Origin: Saprospirales bacterium GYS_P2D
GTDB lineage: Bacteria; Bacteroidota; Bacteroidia; Chitinophagales; Saprospiraceae
Assembly (NCBI GenBank): GCA_009833045.1
Contig: WUUP01000001.1
Location: 303,586-367,585, forward strand
Direction of reading: 5' to 3'
DNA: 64,000 nt
Shown: one piece after another, positions 16,841-26,133 of the stretch
How positions within the stretch are numbered: position 1 is the stretch's first letter
Layout of the letters: every line of letters starts with the position of its first letter
Program-made: the position numbers and the translations under genes
The notes under the pieces: model-generated
The model's database searches: none
What the model saw: the letters and a program-made list of their open reading frames with translations, nothing else
What the model was told of the DNA's origin: nothing

Positions 16841-17548
16841 CTATGCGATATAATTGTTAATCTTCTCAAGGTCACTCTTGATCTGATCCAAGACCATATT
16901 GTACGAAGCATAAAAACCATCACGAGTGGACTGTACCTTAGCCATCGCCTGATTGATTTTACTTTCGATGGTCGATAGCTCCTTTTTAGCAGCCTCTATC
17001 TCCGCCTGGAGCTTCTTTATTTGCTCTTCTTTAGCTACGATAGACTTATTGAGATTCTGTATTTTTTCTTCTCGCTGGTTAACCTGTGCAGATTTTTGCT
17101 TTTCAAATGCTTGGGCAAACTTCTGCTCTTCTGTCTGCAGTACTTGGATATACTTTTTAGCACTGCCAAACAGCTTTGCTTTATCCAGCCCCATAGTCTG
17201 CGCCATAGCATAAGCATTTTGAAATCGCTTCGCCTCATCTGGCTCTATTTTCATCAATGAACGCAATGACTGCTTATACTCCAGATAGTCAAAGCCCTCA
17301 ACATTATTGGCTTCGATGGCCTTAAGCAGGAGATCTACGAACTTGTCATCAGGTTTACCTTTAGAGGAAGTAGTCTGACTTTGAGATGTGGAAGCATTAA
17401 CTGCAGGCGAAGGATTAGCTTTAGGTTCCTCAGTTGGAGGAGATTTATCTTCAGCTTTGTGAGATACTTTACTTTCAGTAGTGGTAGATGCTTTCGGATC
17501 ATCCACTTCTTCTATGAATATTGATTTTAATTTTTTCAGCATACTCAT
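16841..17548 (-). CDS. Cytosolic coiled-coil protein of unknown function, first gene of the ABC unit
   Basis: A 235-residue protein without signal or membrane segment. Residues about 15-65 are a Ser/Thr/Pro/Lys-rich disordered linker, about 65-130 a compact helical region (DDKFVDLLLKAIEANNVEGF onward), and about 135-232 a strong coiled coil rich in Lys and Glu. I do not recognise the family. It lies 75 bases upstream of the PspA-like gene on the same strand, so the two products may form a complex. A second Met at residue 3 is an equally possible start. Confidence 0.7.
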   Translation of the reverse strand: MSMLKKLKSIFIEEVDDPKASTTTESKVSHKAEDKSPPTEEPKANPSPAVNASTSQSQTTSSKGKPDDKFVDLLLKAIEANNVEGFDYLEYKQSLRSLMKIEPDEAKRFQNAYAMAQTMGLDKAKLFGSAKKYIQVLQTEEQKFAQAFEKQKSAQVNQREEKIQNLNKSIVAKEEQIKKLQAEIEAAKKELSTIESKINQAMAKVQSTRDGFYASYNMVLDQIKSDLEKINNYIA

Positions 17549-17765
17549 ATCAACGCCGATTTTGAGGTTTTCGTCGACTGAAGCGACTTGATTTTATATA
17601 AAAGCTCGAAAATAATATATTAAGGCGCCTATAGAGCAGACTATTATAGAAAACATTGTCCTCAAAGGACCAAAAAGACGCTGATCGAGATAGAAAAATC
17701 AAAGTGACTCTAAAAGTGACCTATTTGATTAATTTCGCCTCTTAGATGGCAGATAAACTAAAAAC

Positions 17766-19019
17766 ATGTACGTAGACAACGAAATAACTCAGCTCAAGAA
17801 AGTAATCGTCCACTTTCCAGACGAAGGAATATCACGCATCTCACCAAAAGATGCAGAAGAGCTACTATTTGACGATATCGTGTTTTATCCTCTGATGAAT
17901 GAGGAGTACCGTGTTTTCTTACGACTGCTCCATCTACTGATCGGCGAGGAAAATGTGCTGGAGGTGCAAGATCTATTAGAAGAAGCGATCAAAGAGTGTC
18001 CAGATATCGACCATGAGCTATTGGACAAGGTAGTAGACTTTGAGGAGCTACCGCAGAGCTATACGAGCTACTTACAGGGACTTTCGCCGAAAAGGCTGAG
18101 CAAAGTCCTCATCACAGGATATCTCAAAGAGGATGAGCGCATACTATTTGATCCTATCCCAAACTATATGTTTACCAGAGATATAGCGGTGATGATCAAG
18201 GACAACATCCTACTCTCTAAGGCAGCCAAAGAAGCACGTCACAGAGAGAATCTTTTAAGTCAGTTCATTTTCAATTTTCACCCGATGTTCAGCAAGATGA
18301 AGAGCGATGGTAGAGTCATTGATTTAAATAATCTGGAACAATTTCCTCCATCCCGCAGAGCTGAGCGAGTAAGTGCTGAGGGTGGCGATATCATGATGTT
18401 TGGCCCAGAGCATCTGCTCATCGGCAGCAGTGAGCGTACTACTCCATATGCATTTGAGAGTATCAAAAATAAAATTTTCGAAAAGGGTATCGTCGAACAT
18501 GTAGTGCAAGTGACCATACCTAATGAGCGTAGCTTCATGCATATTGACACACTATTCACTCGAGTGGATCAAGATACTGTAGTCTGCTATAAGCCGATCG
18601 TCTACGATGGCATCGGCTCTAATGTCATCGTACATCATACGTCAGGGACCAAAAGAGTATATGCCTCTATCCGAAACTTCATCGATGCTGAGATCAATAA
18701 GGAGATGAACTATATATTCTCCGGTGGTGGCGTGTCGCCCTATCAGGAGCGAGAGCAGTGGACTGATAGTAGTAATCTCGTAGCCATCCGACCAGGTGTA
18801 GCCATCAGCTATGATAGAAATCTGAAAACGCTCAATGAATTTGAAAAAGCGGGGTTCAAGGTGCTCGATGCTGATGATGTATTCAAATATAGTAATGCAA
18901 ATCCTGACTATGTCTCGCAGCTCCAGAAGACCATCATCACCATACCATCGGCTGAGCTATCCAGAGCTCGAGGTGGCTCGCACTGCATGACATGTCCTAT
19001 TAACCGAGCTAAATCATAA
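17766..19019 (+). CDS. Arginine deiminase family amidinotransferase/hydrolase
   Basis: A 417-residue enzyme of the guanidino-group-modifying superfamily. All catalytic landmarks of arginine deiminase are visible: FTRD at 136-139, 'AEGGD' carrying the Glu, 'MHIDT' with the catalytic His, and Cys407 in GGSHCMTCPI near the C-terminus. Length and spacing match bacterial ArcA (about 410 residues). The expected reaction is arginine to citrulline and ammonia. No carbamoyltransferase, carbamate kinase or arginine/ornithine antiporter gene is next to it, so a role in the classic ADI energy pathway is not shown. It ends 6 bases before the thioesterase gene. Confidence 0.85.
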   Translation: MYVDNEITQLKKVIVHFPDEGISRISPKDAEELLFDDIVFYPLMNEEYRVFLRLLHLLIGEENVLEVQDLLEEAIKECPDIDHELLDKVVDFEELPQSYTSYLQGLSPKRLSKVLITGYLKEDERILFDPIPNYMFTRDIAVMIKDNILLSKAAKEARHRENLLSQFIFNFHPMFSKMKSDGRVIDLNNLEQFPPSRRAERVSAEGGDIMMFGPEHLLIGSSERTTPYAFESIKNKIFEKGIVEHVVQVTIPNERSFMHIDTLFTRVDQDTVVCYKPIVYDGIGSNVIVHHTSGTKRVYASIRNFIDAEINKEMNYIFSGGGVSPYQEREQWTDSSNLVAIRPGVAISYDRNLKTLNEFEKAGFKVLDADDVFKYSNANPDYVSQLQKTIITIPSAELSRARGGSHCMTCPINRAKS

Positions 19020-19025
19020 ACCACT

Positions 19026-19433
19026 ATGCTCAAAACTGAATGCTTCAAGCGAGTCAGATATGCCGAAACAGACAAAATGGGCTATCTCTACTATGGCCAC
19101 TACGCTAAACTCTATGAGATAGGACGGTCTGAGATGATCCGTGATCTCGGCATCACCTATCAGCACATGGAGGATGAGCTGCAGGTCATGATGCCTGTGC
19201 TCAATCTCAACTGCCGCTATCGGATGCCAGCTAAGTACGATGACCACCTCCGCATAGTGACAATCCTCGACGAGATGCCGACTAAGATGATCACCTTTCG
19301 GCATGAGATCTACAATCAAAATGATGAGCTACTCAACAAAGGTGAGGTCAAACTTTTTTTCATTGACATGAAAACTAACAAGAGAGTATCAGCTCCGTCG
19401 TACCTTTGCGACAAACTACAGAAATTCTTTTGA
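19026..19433 (+). CDS. Acyl-CoA thioesterase, YbgC/FadM hotdog family
   Basis: A 135-residue single-domain hotdog protein with the 4-hydroxybenzoyl-CoA thioesterase-type motif 'RYAETDKMGYLYYGHYAKLYEIGR', where the Asp of ETDKMG is the usual catalytic residue. It hydrolyses acyl-CoA thioesters; the chain length is not predictable. Co-directional with the arginine deiminase gene, and its end overlaps the start of the YihY gene. Confidence 0.87.
   Translation: MLKTECFKRVRYAETDKMGYLYYGHYAKLYEIGRSEMIRDLGITYQHMEDELQVMMPVLNLNCRYRMPAKYDDHLRIVTILDEMPTKMITFRHEIYNQNDELLNKGEVKLFFIDMKTNKRVSAPSYLCDKLQKFF
19401..19408 (+). promoter_or_regulatory. Candidate internal -7 element before yihY
   Basis: TACCTTTG inside the last codons of the thioesterase gene matches TAnnTTTG. 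It lies 29 bases before the TTG at 19430. No TTTG at the -33 distance is evident, so it may be chance. Confidence 0.25.
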
Positions 19434-20398
19434 GCTGGCTGAAGCGAATCATATCATCTAAACTACAAGAAAAGTATGACGTCCAAAAATGGATAGACTG
19501 GTCACAGAAAGTCAGCCTACCGGGATTTAATGAAGTACCAATATACGATGTCATCATATTCATCTATGCTGAGCTAAAGCGAGATGACCTCCCTACTCGA
19601 GCTAACTCTGTGGCATTCAGTCTCTTTTTATCCATATTCCCATTTGTGATCTTTGTCTTACCCTTATTATCGTTGACACCATGGGCAGAGTCGACGATCG
19701 AGCAGCTGGATAGCTCGGTATCAGGAGTGATCCCAGAAGCTGGACGAGCTTACCTCATGGATATCATCACAGGTATTAAGACAGAGGGTTCATTTGGGCT
19801 ACAGAGTATAAGTTTCTTATTCTCCGTGATTTTTGCTTCATCAGGCATGCTGACGATCATGTACGGCTTTGATAAATCCTACGACATGAGTTTCAAAAGT
19901 CGCAGCTACTTCAAAAAACGTCTCGTCGCCCTCAATCTCACTCTGCTGTTTGTCTTTATTTTGATCCTATCAGTGGTGCTCATCATCTTAGGTAGACAGG
20001 TACTTGACCTATTAGTCAGCTTGCTCAATCTGACAGCTGCAGCCAGTATTCTTTTCGTAGTGTTCAAATGGATCGTAGTGGTCTTCCTGTTTTACTCCGT
20101 GATCACAGTCATCTATCGCTATGGGCCCTCGACCTACCGCCCGCTCAAATGGATCAACCCTGGAGCTACTATGGCTACATTTTCATCATTGCTCTGCTCA
20201 GTAGGCTTCTCTTATTTCATTAATAATTTTGATCGATATAATGAGGTATATGGATCGATAGGAGCCCTCATCGTGATCTTATTATGGCTACAGATCAATG
20301 CGTTTATCATCTTAGCGGGATTTGAGCTGAATGCATCAATCATAGTCAATCGAGATAAAGCTGCAATCCTAATTACTAAAAATCAAGGGAATACATAG
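19430..20398 (+). CDS. YihY/BrkB-family inner-membrane protein
   Basis: A polytopic membrane protein of about 322 residues with six or more helices. The family's 'LPTRANSVAFSLFLSIFPF' first-helix region and the later 'YRYGPSTYRPLKWINPGA' and 'YGSIGALIVILLWLQINAFI' segments are clear. The function of YihY proteins is unsettled; the older tRNA-processing and serum-resistance labels are unreliable. No ATG is available at the N-terminus: the frame can start at TTG 19406 or at TTG 19430. I prefer 19430, because it overlaps the thioesterase stop codon as TTGA, a translational-coupling layout. Confidence 0.82.
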   Translation: MSWLKRIISSKLQEKYDVQKWIDWSQKVSLPGFNEVPIYDVIIFIYAELKRDDLPTRANSVAFSLFLSIFPFVIFVLPLLSLTPWAESTIEQLDSSVSGVIPEAGRAYLMDIITGIKTEGSFGLQSISFLFSVIFASSGMLTIMYGFDKSYDMSFKSRSYFKKRLVALNLTLLFVFILILSVVLIILGRQVLDLLVSLLNLTAAASILFVVFKWIVVVFLFYSVITVIYRYGPSTYRPLKWINPGATMATFSSLLCSVGFSYFINNFDRYNEVYGSIGALIVILLWLQINAFIILAGFELNASIIVNRDKAAILITKNQGNT

Positions 20399-20516
20399 TA
20401 CATTCCTTGATATCTAAACAATACCATCGCCGGATAACTGACATAGTTGTCGAATATTGTGTTTAAGGTGGATTTTTTGAGTTATTTAGAGTATATTAAA
20501 TGAAAATACTAAGACT

Positions 20517-20771
20517 ATGACACTATTATTATGGTTGGGTGTGGGAGTCATCGGAGGCTTATTGGCCCGCCGGATGGTACCAACCCTGGATTTTAACAAC
20601 AATGTTTTTGCATTCATTATCGCTATCGTAGGTGCGATCTTTGGAGGTTTTGCAGCTGCCTTGATCGGTATTAAAGCAGAAATGGTAATACCTAATCTCA
20701 TCATTGCCTTTATCGGTAGTGTGATGACATTATTCTTTTATCGCCAGTACCTCACGGATACCGTACGATAG
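20517..20771 (+). CDS. GlsB/YeaQ/YmgE-family stress membrane protein (copy 1)
   Basis: An 84-residue protein with three hydrophobic segments and the Gly-rich pattern of the transglycosylase-associated family ('GVIGGLLARRM' then 'AIVGAIFGGFAAALIG'). Such proteins are small inner-membrane stress proteins of unclear biochemical role. A second family member lies 127 bases downstream; the two differ enough to be an old duplication. Confidence 0.82.
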   Translation: MTLLLWLGVGVIGGLLARRMVPTLDFNNNVFAFIIAIVGAIFGGFAAALIGIKAEMVIPNLIIAFIGSVMTLFFYRQYLTDTVR

Positions 20772-20898
20772 TCACTTATAAAATGTAAGCCTATAGATTA
20801 GAATTTTACTTTTCACTTTACACATAGTATTTCTTGCTGAGCGATCAGATACCCGCAAATCATATTTCGGATTAAGATTGTTTTGCTATCTTTAAAAT

Positions 20899-21156
20899 AT
20901 GGGACTTATTAAATATTTGTTAGTCGGGCTCATCGCAGGTAGCTTAGCTAAGATGGTGACTTCTCAAAATGAAAAAGGAGGATGGTTGTCCTCATTGATC
21001 ATCGGAATCATTGGGGCCTTCGTCGGAGGAGTCTTAGGTGGCTTCATAGGCCTGCAAAGTTCAGCGCTGCTGGGAGATATCCTTATGGCATTCGCAGGAG
21101 CTGTGATAGTGCTCTTTGTATATCATAAGTACTTCTCGCACAAAAACTTCTTATAA
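20899..21156 (+). CDS. GlsB/YeaQ/YmgE-family stress membrane protein (copy 2)
   Basis: An 85-residue protein with three membrane segments: '[14 protein letters not shown]', then '[18 protein letters not shown]', then a hydrophobic helix and 'YHKYF' end. This copy is closer to the family consensus than the one upstream. It ends 5 bases before the VOC gene, so the two may be co-transcribed. Confidence 0.85.
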   Translation: MGLIKYLLVGLIAGSLAKMVTSQNEKGGWLSSLIIGIIGAFVGGVLGGFIGLQSSALLGDILMAFAGAVIVLFVYHKYFSHKNFL

Positions 21157-21161
21157 CTATT

Positions 21162-21590
21162 ATGAGTAGCACCATTTCACCATTTCACGTGGCCATACCT
21201 GTCGATGATGTCCAAAAAGCAAGAGTATTTTATCGAGATGTACTTCTATGCGAAGAGGGAAGATCTGCTGATAAATGGGTAGACTTCAATATGTATGGGC
21301 ATCAGTTTGTCATACACTACAAGCCCAAAAACCCCTCAGAAACTAATCATCACAATGACGTAGATGGACATGCTGTCCCTGTACCGCATTATGGAGTAGT
21401 ACTTCCATGGTCAGATTGGGAGGCATTGGCGGATCGCCTAAAAGGACTCAATATAGAGTTTGTGATTGAGCCTTATATAAGATTCAAAGGAGAAGTCGGT
21501 GAACAAGCTACGATGTTTTTCTTAGACCCATGTGGCAATGCCTTAGAGTTCAAAGCTTTTAAAGACACATCTCAGATATTCGCTAAATAG
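21162..21590 (+). CDS. VOC-superfamily (glyoxalase-like) protein
   Basis: A 142-residue vicinal-oxygen-chelate protein. It has the N-terminal '[22 protein letters not shown]' strand-helix with a metal-ligand-type His, and ends with '[15 protein letters not shown]', where the Glu fits the second metal site. The metal-dependent reaction is unknown. Its last 19 bases overlap the end of folC on the other strand. Confidence 0.83.
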   Translation: MSSTISPFHVAIPVDDVQKARVFYRDVLLCEEGRSADKWVDFNMYGHQFVIHYKPKNPSETNHHNDVDGHAVPVPHYGVVLPWSDWEALADRLKGLNIEFVIEPYIRFKGEVGEQATMFFLDPCGNALEFKAFKDTSQIFAK

Positions 21591-22840
21591 TCTCCGACCA
21601 CAAAACTACTACCCCCGATATATATCAGATCTCCTGATTGAGCCTGCTCAAGCGCTTTCTTGTAGCCTTCCGCAACATCAATAAAATACGCCCCGTACAA
21701 ATCATACGAATTTGCCTTCTCAGCTAAATCTTTAGCAGCTAATGCTCTGAATATCGATGGCTGCACGAAATAATAATCAGCATCACGAGGCATCATAGCG
21801 AGGATCTTATCATGATCTTTATCCCCTACGAAACCTATTACCATATGTAGATTAAGATACTTCTCATTTTGGAGACGACTTAGGACTTTTTTCACAGCAT
21901 CTTCATTATGGGCGCTGTCAGCTATGATGCGTACTCCATCAATATCCCGGGACATCCATCGACCGATATAGTTAGTATTGTTACGATAGTTTTTGATGCC
22001 TTTCTCTATTGATGATCGACTGATACTGTACATCGACTGAGCATACACCGCTGTTACTGCCGTTTTTACGTTTTCTATGTAAAAAGGAGATTCGGACTCA
22101 GTCGATACTGACAGAAAGTTTTCGCTATCATGGCGTTGATACATCACCCCATTATTATGTACCCACTCTACCGAAGCGAAACTCAAAGGCGCATAGCATG
22201 ATTTTGCTTTTTCATAAAATACACGATCACAACTGGCCTGATACCGCCCTATTACTACAGGCTTTTTGGATTTGATAATGCCTGCTTTTTCAGCCGCTAT
22301 GAGCTCTATCGTATCACCGAGGAGATTCATATGATCCATACTGATATGGGTGATCACAGAGACTAATGGGTTCAAAATATTAGTCGAGTCGAGACGACCA
22401 CCGAGTCCTGTCTCTATGATCGCTATATCAACCTCACGATCAGCAAAATAGCGAAAAGCCATGCCTACTGATAGCTCAAAAAAGCTATACTCACTCTGCT
22501 GAATATGATCTTGATGATTTTGGACAAAATCGACTACATAATTCTCATCGATGAGTTCCCCGTTGATCTTGATACGCTCTCTGAAGTCGACATAGTGGGG
22601 AGAAGTATAGACCCCTACTTGATAGCCATGCTCCTGAAGTATCGAGGCTATCATATGTGTGACGGTGCCCTTCCCATTAGTACCCGCTATATGGATAGAG
22701 GGCCAGCTCTCATGTGGGCTGTCCAGATGCGCTACCAGTTTCTCAATATTTGATAGATCCATCTTGATAGCTGAGGCGCCGTACTTCTGATACATCGGCA
22801 CCTGTGCAAATAAGAAATCAATAGTCTCTTGATATGTCAT
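21572..22840 (-). CDS. folC: Bifunctional folylpolyglutamate/dihydrofolate synthase
   Basis: A 422-residue Mur-ligase-type enzyme. P loop '[18 protein letters not shown]' near 48-65, '[12 protein letters not shown]' near 79-90, '[12 protein letters not shown]' near 141-152, and the C-terminal domain with '[10 protein letters not shown]'. It adds glutamate residues to folate, and may also make dihydrofolate from dihydropteroate. Cytosolic. Convergent with the VOC gene, with tail overlap. Confidence 0.93.
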   Translation of the reverse strand: MTYQETIDFLFAQVPMYQKYGASAIKMDLSNIEKLVAHLDSPHESWPSIHIAGTNGKGTVTHMIASILQEHGYQVGVYTSPHYVDFRERIKINGELIDENYVVDFVQNHQDHIQQSEYSFFELSVGMAFRYFADREVDIAIIETGLGGRLDSTNILNPLVSVITHISMDHMNLLGDTIELIAAEKAGIIKSKKPVVIGRYQASCDRVFYEKAKSCYAPLSFASVEWVHNNGVMYQRHDSENFLSVSTESESPFYIENVKTAVTAVYAQSMYSISRSSIEKGIKNYRNNTNYIGRWMSRDIDGVRIIADSAHNEDAVKKVLSRLQNEKYLNLHMVIGFVGDKDHDKILAMMPRDADYYFVQPSIFRALAAKDLAEKANSYDLYGAYFIDVAEGYKKALEQAQSGDLIYIGGSSFVVGDYLANI

Positions 22841-23027
22841 GCTACAAAAAAATGAAAATGGACACTTATCTCGGCACTTCCGATGGCTTATTTAACAAAG
22901 TCTAAACAGCTACTACTGTCGTAAGACGAACTATTTGGCACAAAATTTCCGTTGTACTAATCATATACGCAGCAAAAAATAAGAGATTATCCGATATTTG
23001 GATTGCACATTATTATAAAATAAGACT

Positions 23028-23552
23028 ATGCATATTCTACTTCAACTGTTAGTGACGCTATTTCTCGTCAATCCTGCTCCTGTAACGGAGAAACCTGTAG
23101 AGCCAGAGACTATCAAATGGTATACTTGGGAAGAGGCCTATGAACTCTCTCAAGAGACACCTAAAAAGGTATTCGTAGATCTCTACACTAACTGGTGTGG
23201 ATGGTGCAAAAAGATGGATAAAACCACTTTCACGGATCCTGATGTAGTGAAGTATCTCAATGAAAATTTCTATCCTGTAAAATTCAATGCAGAGCAAAAA
23301 GAAGCGATCGTTTTTAACGATCAGGAGTTTCAATTTGTCAATGCAGGTCGCAGAGGTGTTCACCAATTAGCCTATGCACTATTAGATGGGAGAATGGGAT
23401 ATCCTGCTTTTGTACTCTTGGATGAGACATTCGCTCGTATCATGATCAGCCCAGGATATAAGCAATCACCGCAGCTCATGAAGGAGTTAGCATTCGCTAA
23501 AGAAGAAAAGTATAAGACCATGTCTTGGGAAGACTATCAAAAAGCTGAATAA
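23028..23552 (+). CDS. Exported thioredoxin-like protein
   Basis: A 174-residue protein with a short signal-like N-terminus (about 1-17) and a thioredoxin fold with active site NWCGWCKK near residues 59-66. The cis-Pro is in 'MGYPAFVLL'. The pattern fits the Thioredoxin_7/DUF255-like group common in Bacteroidota. It is probably a periplasmic reductase or isomerase; partner unknown. A clear terminator follows. Confidence 0.83.
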   Translation: MHILLQLLVTLFLVNPAPVTEKPVEPETIKWYTWEEAYELSQETPKKVFVDLYTNWCGWCKKMDKTTFTDPDVVKYLNENFYPVKFNAEQKEAIVFNDQEFQFVNAGRRGVHQLAYALLDGRMGYPAFVLLDETFARIMISPGYKQSPQLMKELAFAKEEKYKTMSWEDYQKAE

Positions 23553-23578
23553 GCCTAACACATCATATACAAAGTATA

Positions 23579-23609
23579 AAGCCTGATCTCGATGAGATCA
23601 GGCTTTTTT
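23579..23609 (+). terminator. Rho-independent terminator after the thioredoxin-like gene
   Basis: A perfect 10-bp stem (GCCTGATCTC paired with GAGATCAGGC) with a 3-base loop at 23581-23603, followed by TTTTTT, 27 bases after the stop codon. Confidence 0.92.
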
Positions 23610-24085
23610 GTTATCATGGTCAAAGTCTCGACTTTCGTCAAGGCAATTTCCAGTATATCCTATAAAAATCAAATGTGGTGAAAAGAAAAAGGATTGGAAG
23701 CATATCAATAGAAATCGAAATGTCCCTTTCTGACATCAAAAATATATTCAGCTTCCAATCCTAAAAATCCCATAAAGAAAAAAATTGAAAATGGCTGTTG
23801 CTCTCATTGTGTCATCATAAGTCGTCATCATGATATCTAATAACAAAACAGGGAAGCAACATAGTCCCATAGCTCAAACATACAGTGCATGTCCAGTTCT
23901 GAAAAGTCAAATTAACCTTTACTTGTAATGCTTACGCAAAAAGTAATCTTTACATGATCTACAAATCGGCTAAAATGAAGCATAATGACTCTATTTAGCT
24001 CATTTTTAGCTAAAACGGCTGCCATATGCGTTGATAAAAGCTGATATCTGAAAAAATCAAAATGTGATCGCTAAGACACAAAACA
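23610..24085. other. Intergenic stretch without a convincing gene; contains an inverted repeat
   Basis: 476 bases between the terminator and msrB. The only structure I can support is a 12-bp perfect inverted repeat (23690-23701 and 23751-23762, AGGATTGGAAGC and its complement) around a 49-base loop. That loop itself can form a small ATGTC/GACAT hairpin. No start/stop pair gives a plausible protein. The rest is AT-rich and featureless. Confidence 0.6.
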
Positions 24086-24460
24086 TTATTCTGCAGGCTT
24101 AAAGATCATCGATATACTATTCACACAGTGGCGTGTATTCTTATCAGTAAATCTTTCACCTATGAAGACATGCCCTAAATGCCCTTGACAATTAGTACAG
24201 ACGATCTCAGTACGTCGGCCATCCGCATCTGGGATTCTGGTCACCGCCCCATCGATCTCGTCGTCAAAGCTCGGCCATCCGCAGCCTGAGGCAAATTTGT
24301 CCTCAGAGCGATAGAGCGCTGCATCGCATCTACGGCAGTGGTATACACCTTTCGCCTTGATATTGTTGTACTCTCCAGTGAAAGGCATTTCTGTACCCTT
24401 ATGCACGATGACTCTTTCCTCTTCTGGAGTTAGATCTCTATATGATGTGTTATTTTCCAT
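24086..24460 (-). CDS. msrB: Peptide-methionine (R)-S-oxide reductase MsrB
   Basis: A 124-residue cytosolic repair enzyme with a complete active site: zinc-binding pairs Cys42/Cys45 and Cys88/Cys91, the CGWPSF motif at 60-65, and the catalytic Cys112 in RHCVNS. It reduces methionine-R-sulfoxide in proteins using thioredoxin. The thioredoxin-like gene upstream is on the other strand and probably not a direct partner, because that product is exported. Confidence 0.95.
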   Translation of the reverse strand: MENNTSYRDLTPEEERVIVHKGTEMPFTGEYNNIKAKGVYHCRRCDAALYRSEDKFASGCGWPSFDDEIDGAVTRIPDADGRRTEIVCTNCQGHLGHVFIGERFTDKNTRHCVNSISMIFKPAE

Positions 24461-24546
24461 CCGCTTATATTCTCTTTTTTACTTTTAGAGAAAACAACGG
24501 ATAAGACCTTTGAGTTCAGTAGCTATATACTGAGCATTGGAGATTG

Positions 24547-25623
24547 CTATTTAATAATCCCTAACTCTTTAGCTCTCTTCTCCCAGTTATCTCGAGCGAG
24601 CTTCTGCAGATCAGCGATATCGTCAGTCTCATCGACTATCTCCAGACCGAGTATAGTCTCAAATAAATCCTCCAAAGTAGCTAACCCTACTACAGCTCCA
24701 AAATCATCTACTACGATGGCCAAATGAGCTTTAGCCTTCATGAGCTGACCCTGAAATTTGTTGAGGTTATCATTTTGATTAATAAATATAGGCTTGAGCA
24801 TGAGCGTATCTACTGTATCATCTCCTTTCCCTTTTACTAAACCCTCGAGGACATCATCTTTAAGTAGGATCCCAACGATTTGTTCTTTATTCTCATCAAA
24901 AATCGGAATACGACTATGCTTAATAGGTTGGCTGGATTCATAATAGTCCGCCAGTGTCACCGTCACATCAGTACTCGTCATGACACTACGAGGAGTCATG
25001 ATGCTACTCACAGTCAGTGTATCGAGACGAAGAAGATTTTTGATAGTGATGCTTTCAGTAGTCTTGAGCACTCCACTCTCCTCACCAGCCTGAGCCATTG
25101 CTGAGAAGTCTGCTCTACTGAGGACACTTTTACTTTTATCTGTCTTCAGATTTTTAGTGATCAGCTGGCTGATCCATACGAATGGAGCCAATACAAAAAG
25201 CAAGATCTTCAAGCTTTTCACTGTAAAAGGCGCTAACTGTTTCCAGAAGTTAGCACCAAGTGTTTTAGGTATGATCTCAGAGAGTATCAAGATGAAAAGT
25301 GTCATCAGACCAGCGATGATCGACTCCATAGATATGCTGAATCCTCCGAAAAGAGGCACATCGCTATCTCCAAAGACAGAGCTGGCCTGCACTCCTACTC
25401 CGATAGCACCTACCGTATGGGCGATCGTATTAAGTGTCAAGATAGCCGATAGTGGCCGATCAATATCTTTTTTAAACATCTGAAGGTCCTTTCCCACTGA
25501 GGTCCCTTGCTGAACCTTTGAGGTGACATATGAGGGAGTGATACTCAACAATACAGCCTCCCAAATAGAGCACAAAAATGAAAACCCAATGGAAAGCAAA
25601 AAGAAAACTATTAAAAGTGTCAT
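24547..25623 (-). CDS. CNNM/HlyC-CorC family membrane protein with CBS pair
   Basis: A 358-residue protein. The N-terminal CNNM transporter domain (about 1-180) has four hydrophobic segments. Two CBS domains follow (about 200-325), with 'IMTPRSVMTSTDVTV' and 'VVDDFGAVVGLATLEDLFETILG'. The short tail lacks a full CorC_HlyC domain. Relatives transport or sense Mg2+ or Co2+; the hemolysin label is historical. The start is the first Met of a strongly hydrophobic helix. Confidence 0.88.
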   Translation of the reverse strand: MTLLIVFFLLSIGFSFLCSIWEAVLLSITPSYVTSKVQQGTSVGKDLQMFKKDIDRPLSAILTLNTIAHTVGAIGVGVQASSVFGDSDVPLFGGFSISMESIIAGLMTLFILILSEIIPKTLGANFWKQLAPFTVKSLKILLFVLAPFVWISQLITKNLKTDKSKSVLSRADFSAMAQAGEESGVLKTTESITIKNLLRLDTLTVSSIMTPRSVMTSTDVTVTLADYYESSQPIKHSRIPIFDENKEQIVGILLKDDVLEGLVKGKGDDTVDTLMLKPIFINQNDNLNKFQGQLMKAKAHLAIVVDDFGAVVGLATLEDLFETILGLEIVDETDDIADLQKLARDNWEKRAKELGIIK

Positions 25624-25757
25624 TTTGAAGATTAATCTCTGAAATACAAAGGTACATATTTTGCTACTGTCGGCTCCAGATATCAGATTATGATTAACAC
25701 TGTGAATGAGAATTTTTAGATTTGCGAATCAATACCTAATTCAAATCAGAATCAGTC

Positions 25758-26129
25758 ATGCGAGTACTTTGGTCATTTTTATTTAGTGTCACCCTATTAG
25801 CAGCATGCGACAATAGCACGAAAAGCGATGCATCTGCAACTATCTCCACAGATCCCTGTGCGGTATATGATCAGTTAAAGGGCCCATTCTCGGCTGGTCA
25901 TATGAGAGGTAGTATGATCTTTTCTGGAGGTCTCAGCGGCACCATGGAGGTGACTGGTGTAGACTATAATGAGATGACCTGTACCTATACTATCACTGAC
26001 TGCGCTACCGGTACTGCAGACATGAAGTGTGATGGCGCTCCTTATCAGACGACTATCACCTTTGATGGAGCGGATCGCATCAAGATCGGCAGCATCCCCT
26101 ATGATAGAGGTACTGGAGAGGCAGAGTGA
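25758..26129 (+). CDS. Small lipoprotein of unknown function
   Basis: A 123-residue protein with a lipoprotein signal: basic start, hydrophobic core and lipobox LLAAC with the Cys near residue 17. The mature part has two Cys pairs (for example MTCTYTITDC and DMKC) and beta-strand-like sequence. I do not recognise a family. It is convergent with the photolyase gene, 4 bases between the stops. Confidence 0.72.
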   Translation: MRVLWSFLFSVTLLAACDNSTKSDASATISTDPCAVYDQLKGPFSAGHMRGSMIFSGGLSGTMEVTGVDYNEMTCTYTITDCATGTADMKCDGAPYQTTITFDGADRIKIGSIPYDRGTGEAE

Positions 26130-26133
26130 TAGT

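Noticed and set aside
20384-20409. Inverted repeat over the YihY stop codon as terminator
   Set aside because: Stem CAAGGGAAT with ATTCCTTG has no T-run and a long loop; too weak to call.
23610-24085. 6S RNA or another known structured RNA
   Set aside because: The inverted repeat is real, but the remaining sequence does not show the long interrupted helix with central bubble that 6S RNA needs; no known class could be assigned by eye.
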